Shown piece by piece: positions 57,757 to 61,065 of a stretch of DNA of 61,065 nucleotides. This stretch comes from a virus: IMG/VR virus record IMGVR_UViG_3300031758_000076, positions 1 to 61,065 of that record; one strand, written 5' to 3'. Below the pieces are notes generated by a model that worked only from the letters and a program-made list of their open reading frames with translations, made no database searches and was not told the DNA's origin. The position numbers and the translations under genes are program-made. The number at the start of each line of letters is the position of its first letter. Positions within the stretch are counted from its first letter, which is position 1.

Positions 57757-57830
57757 GGTCCTTTAACTCAGTTGGTTAGAGTGCTCCGCTCATAACGGAA
57801 GAGTCGTGGGTTCAAGTCCCACAGGGACCA
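57757..57830 (+). tRNA. tRNA-Met or tRNA-Ile2 (CAT)
   Basis: 74 bases. Acceptor GGTCCTT/AGGGACC, D-arm CTCAGTTGGTTAGAG, loop CTCATAA (CAT), T-arm GTGGG-TTCAAGT-CCCAC. The body (GGNCC start, TTCAAGT loop) resembles E. coli tRNA-Ile2 more than elongator Met, so lysidine modification to read AUA is plausible. Confidence 0.85.
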
Positions 57831-57854
57831 CTGCTTTTTGATAATTGTATTAAC

Positions 57855-57938
57855 GCTGCGGTCGCCTAACGGTTGATGGCCCTAGTTTTGTAAACTAGCA
57901 CATAAGAAACATTGTGGGTTCGAATCCCACCCGCAGCT
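57855..57938 (+). tRNA. tRNA-Thr(TGT) with long variable region
   Basis: 84 bases. Acceptor GCTGCGG/CCGCAGC, loop TTTGTAA (TGT), variable region of 15 bases, T-arm GTGGG-TTCGAAT-CCCAC, discriminator U. Threonine tRNAs normally have a 4-5 base variable loop, so the body is unusual. Reads ACA and others. Confidence 0.82.
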
Positions 57939-57954
57939 TTGTAGTATGATGTAT

Positions 57955-58028
57955 AGAGGTGTGGGCTAAAGGCTAGCCGCTTCGTTTGGGACGAAGACAT
58001 CAAGTGAGTTCGATTCTCACCACCTCTA
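57955..58028 (+). tRNA. tRNA-Pro(TGG)
   Basis: 74 bases. Acceptor AGAGGTG/CACCTCT, loop TTTGGGA (TGG), T-arm GTGAG-TTCGATT-CTCAC, discriminator A. The A1-U72 pair is uncommon. Reads CCA and others. Confidence 0.88.
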
Positions 58029-58031
58029 CTT

Positions 58032-58152
58032 AAAATGTGTGTTGACTTATGGGCATCCACTTGTATGCCGAAGAGGACACGATACTAGGACGCTAGTACA
58101 CCGGAGTCCTCACAAGTACAGAAGAATTTGTCACTCTTCTGCACACATTTTT
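58032..58152 (+). ncRNA. Structured RNA with pseudoknot potential
   Basis: Closed by AAAATGTGTG (58032-58041) with CACACATTTT (58142-58151). Inside: GGCAT/ATGCC (58052-58069), GAGGAC/GTCCTC (58073-58111) enclosing ACTAG/CTAGT, and CAGAAGA/TCTTCTG (58119-58141). The loop of the first hairpin, ACTTGT (58059-58064), can pair with ACAAGT (58112-58117), forming a pseudoknot. The 3' end runs into TTTTT. No tRNA features. Confidence 0.62.
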
Positions 58153-58154
58153 AC

Positions 58155-58228
58155 GGACAATTAGCTCAGCTGGTTAGAGCATCGCTTTTACACAGCGAGG
58201 GTCGGCGGTTCGAATCCGTCATTGTCCA
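58155..58228 (+). tRNA. tRNA-Val(TAC)
   Basis: 74 bases. Acceptor GGACAAT/ATTGTCC, D-arm GCTCAGCTGGTTAGAGC, loop TTTACAC (TAC), T-arm GGCGG-TTCGAAT-CCGTC, discriminator A. Last gene of the cluster. Confidence 0.92.
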
Positions 58229-58232
58229 TAGA

Positions 58233-58607
58233 TTATGATATTTCTTGTATACGAGATAACTGCCGCCGAAACGGTCGTATATATTCTTGTAAATAATTTA
58301 ATTCTTCTGGTAATGCCGAAACGAATTCGTTTGTATATTCGTTAGTAGCAACTAATGTGATATTACCGCCAATATTTCCACTTGGCGCAAGTTCTCGGTT
58401 TATAATATATTTTGGAAAAAATTGATAATACGATTGTAGAGTGGTATGATTGACTTGTGTATAGATACATAACATTACGTCTGGTCGTATATTAGACTGA
58501 GTGGAATAAAATAGTTCGATAGGTGCACCGACAACTTCCTCAATATCAGAGGCTGTCGGTATTTTGTTATATTGAAATACTCTAGGAAATTTTAATATAC
58601 GATACAT
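58233..58607 (-). CDS. Unknown protein, fibre region
   Basis: 124 residues, mixed alpha/beta, with a Tyr/Gln-rich middle (LQSYYQFFPKYI) and a basic helical C-terminus (LQEYIRPFRRQLSRIQ). It converges with tRNA-Val four bases away. It follows the large adhesin gene, so it might be a tail-fibre assembly factor. No family recognised. Confidence 0.7.
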   Translation of the reverse strand: MYRILKFPRVFQYNKIPTASDIEEVVGAPIELFYSTQSNIRPDVMLCIYTQVNHTTLQSYYQFFPKYIINRELAPSGNIGGNITLVATNEYTNEFVSALPEELNYLQEYIRPFRRQLSRIQEIS

Positions 58608-58622
58608 AATATTCTCGTAGGA

Positions 58623-60821
58623 TTACGGCCACCGTGCTAACATTGCATCACGGAAATCTAAGGCCTGTTGTTGTGATATAGATGACGTAAAAATTGCAAT
58701 TTCTTTAAAGGTAACTTTGGCAGGATTCGTATAATTTGCATTAATCGGTACATCCCCAAATGCTTGTCCGAAAAACAAGTGTGTACACGCCGGCCACGCA
58801 AACCCCGCGGGGCCGGCCGAACCATAATCACTGACAAACGACAGAGTTTGTGCGCTTCCGGTGTAATTGTAATAATTTACCAGTGTGTTTATTGACGAGG
58901 AATCAAGACACTCAGTGTAATCAATCCAAAAACTTTTTGTGGGAATTGCAGTAAGCCCGAACTCGGGCCTCCAACGATGATAATCATAATATAATCCACC
59001 ACTGTTTATTAAATTGCTATTTTGAATTACATTAAGCGCATAACCCACTGGGGTATAGGAGGGGAACCCACTAGTATACCCAGTTATATTAATATAATTA
59101 CGTATTGTAAAAAAATTATCAACGTTTTCGATAAAGTACGAATGTCCCATGAACGTGTAATCGTGCCAAGAAGCAGTACTTGGGGCGGGATAATCTTCAA
59201 CATCCACCCGCATAAAAATACGTTTCATCACGTTGAATTTTGCTGACGGATCGACGGTTACTGCATACGAACTTGTAACCGAACTAGTAAGATGTGCGCC
59301 ACCAAAGGTAACGCCATTAACAGCCGACGATGCACTTGGATTAAACAACATCAAATCCATTCCGCCAGAAACTGCCGCCCATGTACTTCCCGACAAGCCG
59401 ATATCTGCTCGCCACCAATAGTCGGGCCGACCAGACCCGGTAAATGAACTTGATATGCACACGGATGGGAAATCTGGAGACGATGGAGTGAGTGGCGTTG
59501 GGACGGAACAGGTTTCGTTGGTATACACTTTCCAATGCTTACGAGTTAGCGTACGTGCCGATGAAATACTTGCAGATGATGGGGGTTCCATTAATGATCC
59601 GGTGAGGGCTACTTGACCTCCAAAAATACCGTTAGTATTAAGACTATTTAAAATATTTGTTGCACTTGAATCTGATAAACTGGTGTTTATTATATAGGCA
59701 GTACTAACATTTTGTAACGTGTCGTGCGTAATATCTGTCAACTCCTCATGCTCTCTTATGTCTAAATACGACATGGAGGTAAATCCTTGAAGATTTAAAT
59801 TGGTAATATTGGCATATGGACCATTGGTGGAACTACTAGGCAGCCGTGCAATAACTATACTCTCTACAGCTCGGCCATCGCTAAGAGAAATTGTTGCATC
59901 ACTATTTGCTGAAAACGATGGGTTGTTCCATTTATCATTGTGAACCATTCCGTCGAAAGTGACAACCGACCAAGACATGAATCGTTTTCGTGATGAATCT
60001 ATACCAGTTCCCCAATCATAGTATATATTTGTCCAAGTTGTTGGATACGAGAGTGGTTGAATAACTGGAGCAGAACTGTAATTATTATTCAGACCCAAAC
60101 TTGCACCGGTCACGGGCGTATGTATACGCATACTCATCGTAGCCGGTGGTTTGGGAGTACCGTCATTAATAATGATAGTATATCCATTTTGTCGCATCTC
60201 ATTTACAAGAGCAAGACCGCCGGAACTGGGTATTGCCATGTCATCCCCCGCAAAATATATTGTATATGCGCCTATATAATATAATTTTTCTAATAAGTCA
60301 TCTATAGTTGATGTAGAAAGATTATTACAAAATGAGGCATCAAAAGTAGATAAACTTATCGGTTCTCCTGATAACCCCTCTTGGTTTACAGGATCACCTA
60401 TCTCAATATGCAATAGTTGGTCGTTGTGAGATAGATACAAGTCTTCCAGCTGGTCACATCCGCGAACATCGATAATAGGTATGGAAGTTCCCTGTAAATA
60501 TAAATTATATAAATTTGGAAACTGTCCCCATGAACCACTAAAATTAACTATTTTAGCACTACCGGTACCTTCATCGAACTGGCCAATGTCATCTATATAA
60601 GAGTGATTAAAATACATGTACTCTGGCCGAAATCTATTATCAATCGTAATATTAACCGTTTTATTTGAACCGGTGTCGGTATATGACTGACTTTGATAGA
60701 AGTCTTCGCTACGAAGACTCGTATATGTTCCATCCCCCCAACTAGAAGATATAACTGGTAACGGTTCTCGCCAGTTACTATATATTTCTACATAAAATGT
60801 ATCATTTTTTATATTAGACAT
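58623..60821 (-). CDS. Tail adhesin with two leucine-rich-repeat units and a lectin-like end
   Basis: 732 residues. Leucine-rich repeats near 95-150 (FPNLYNLYLQGTSIPIIDV, LEDLYLSHNDQLLHIEI) and 340-390 (ITNLNLQGFTSMSYLDI) are each closed by the cap module also seen in the 43362-44258 product (STIDDLLEKLYYIGA ... GGLALVNEMRQNGYTIII). The C-terminal ~250 residues (PDYWWRADIGLSG ... EIAIFTSSISQQQALDFRDAM) look like a concanavalin/LamG-type sandwich. Such architecture suits receptor binding. Starts at the ATG at 60821, nine bases after the stop of the edge gene. Confidence 0.84.
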   Translation of the reverse strand: MSNIKNDTFYVEIYSNWREPLPVISSSWGDGTYTSLRSEDFYQSQSYTDTGSNKTVNITIDNRFRPEYMYFNHSYIDDIGQFDEGTGSAKIVNFSGSWGQFPNLYNLYLQGTSIPIIDVRGCDQLEDLYLSHNDQLLHIEIGDPVNQEGLSGEPISLSTFDASFCNNLSTSTIDDLLEKLYYIGAYTIYFAGDDMAIPSSGGLALVNEMRQNGYTIIINDGTPKPPATMSMRIHTPVTGASLGLNNNYSSAPVIQPLSYPTTWTNIYYDWGTGIDSSRKRFMSWSVVTFDGMVHNDKWNNPSFSANSDATISLSDGRAVESIVIARLPSSSTNGPYANITNLNLQGFTSMSYLDIREHEELTDITHDTLQNVSTAYIINTSLSDSSATNILNSLNTNGIFGGQVALTGSLMEPPSSASISSARTLTRKHWKVYTNETCSVPTPLTPSSPDFPSVCISSSFTGSGRPDYWWRADIGLSGSTWAAVSGGMDLMLFNPSASSAVNGVTFGGAHLTSSVTSSYAVTVDPSAKFNVMKRIFMRVDVEDYPAPSTASWHDYTFMGHSYFIENVDNFFTIRNYINITGYTSGFPSYTPVGYALNVIQNSNLINSGGLYYDYHRWRPEFGLTAIPTKSFWIDYTECLDSSSINTLVNYYNYTGSAQTLSFVSDYGSAGPAGFAWPACTHLFFGQAFGDVPINANYTNPAKVTFKEIAIFTSSISQQQALDFRDAMLARWP

Positions 60822-60830
60822 AAATATCTC

Positions 60831-61065
60831 TTAAGTAAACACAGGGTCATATGATGGGAACGTTATTTCAAAACTCATAGTAGCAGGTAACGACACACTT
60901 CTGGAAATATATACTACTGATCCAGACAAGGAATTTGTAGTAGTATTTATTTCTTGTCGATTATATGCGTATGGTGCGCCTTGTGAACCACTTCCCCACA
61001 GGGTAATATCAAACTTATAATATTTGTTATTAATCGTATCATGCATCACTAAATCAGTAGAGACT
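60831..61065 (-). CDS. Fibre-like protein, 5' end outside window
   Basis: At least 77 residues; the frame stays open to the window edge (VSTDLVMHDTINNKYYKFDI ...). The pattern NNKYYKFDITLWGSGSQG recurs in tail-fibre modules of large phages, and the ending ATMSFEITFP is beta-rich. Ends nine bases before the adhesin gene. Probably a tail-fibre protein; only the end is seen. Confidence 0.65.
   Translation of the reverse strand, partial: VSTDLVMHDTINNKYYKFDITLWGSGSQGAPYAYNRQEINTTTNSLSGSVVYISRSVSLPATMSFEITFPSYDPVFT

Noticed and set aside
57866-58060. Minus-strand open frame over tRNA-Thr and tRNA-Pro
   Set aside because: Antisense to two good tRNAs; translation matches tRNA T-arm patterns (GIEPR-like artefacts), not a protein.
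1-61065. Prophage or satellite signature
   Set aside because: No integrase, excisionase, repressor or attachment site seen; the gene set is that of a large lytic myovirus.

Overview
The window is a 61 kb piece of a tailed bacteriophage (Caudoviricetes) with T4-like myovirus genes. Homologues of T4 gp17 (large terminase), gp6 and gp25 (baseplate wedge), a gp5-like hub protein, gp55 (late sigma factor), gp46/gp47 (recombination nuclease) and a DnaG/gp61-type primase can be read directly from the protein sequences. The DNA is AT-rich and densely packed, and many genes overlap by 1-20 bases. No integrase, repressor or ribosomal operon is visible, so a lytic phage is most likely. The host cannot be named. 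The phage promoters are textbook sigma-70 (TTGACA-N17-TAnnnT) and start sites carry GGAG-type ribosome binding sites.

Layout. 1-6.5 kb (minus): large terminase (cut by the window edge), two unknown proteins, and a 1398-residue multi-enzyme protein (metallopeptidase, KxDG nucleotidyltransferase-like, NMNAT-like and ParB-like modules) with possible prohead-protease sites at its domain borders. 6.5-16.5 kb (minus): tail-fibre and adhesin genes with many paralogous and repeated modules. 16.5-21 kb (minus): a recombination/replication island inside the structural cluster (fused Mre11-Rad50, primase, PD-(D/E)XK-like nuclease) with its own sigma-70-type promoter. 21-38 kb (minus): tail and baseplate genes. 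38-42.3 kb (minus): gp55, a lysozyme-like protein, a GMP reductase/IMP dehydrogenase homologue, a glycosyltransferase and a UV-damage endonuclease, led by a sigma-70 promoter. 42.3-50.8 kb: membrane proteins, one plus-strand leucine-rich-repeat protein, Hsp20, HD hydrolase, HNH nuclease, a phage tmRNA, a GreA homologue and many very small genes, several behind their own sigma-70 promoters.

50.9-56.4 kb (plus): an operon with a metallopeptidase, a tRNA-Cys of unusual shape, a macro-like protein, a glycosyltransferase, then a lysis-like cassette (several small membrane/coiled-coil proteins, a secreted NUC1 nuclease, an L,D-transpeptidase-like protein). It ends in a hairpin terminator whose DNA contains a perfect consensus sigma-70 promoter. 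56.4-58.2 kb (plus): ten tRNAs mixed with a tRNA-like element and at least five strongly structured, non-tRNA segments, fed by four sigma-70-type promoters. 58.2-61 kb (minus): more adhesin-type tail genes.

How it may work together (inference): host sigma-70 promoters drive the small genes, the tRNA/ncRNA array, replication genes and the uvsE-to-gp55 run. gp55 then directs late transcription of the structural genes. GreA, tmRNA and eleven tRNAs suggest unusually broad intervention in host transcription and translation. The most unusual items are the multi-enzyme polyprotein-like gene, the structured RNA array, the gp47-gp46 fusion and the type-II tRNA-Cys.
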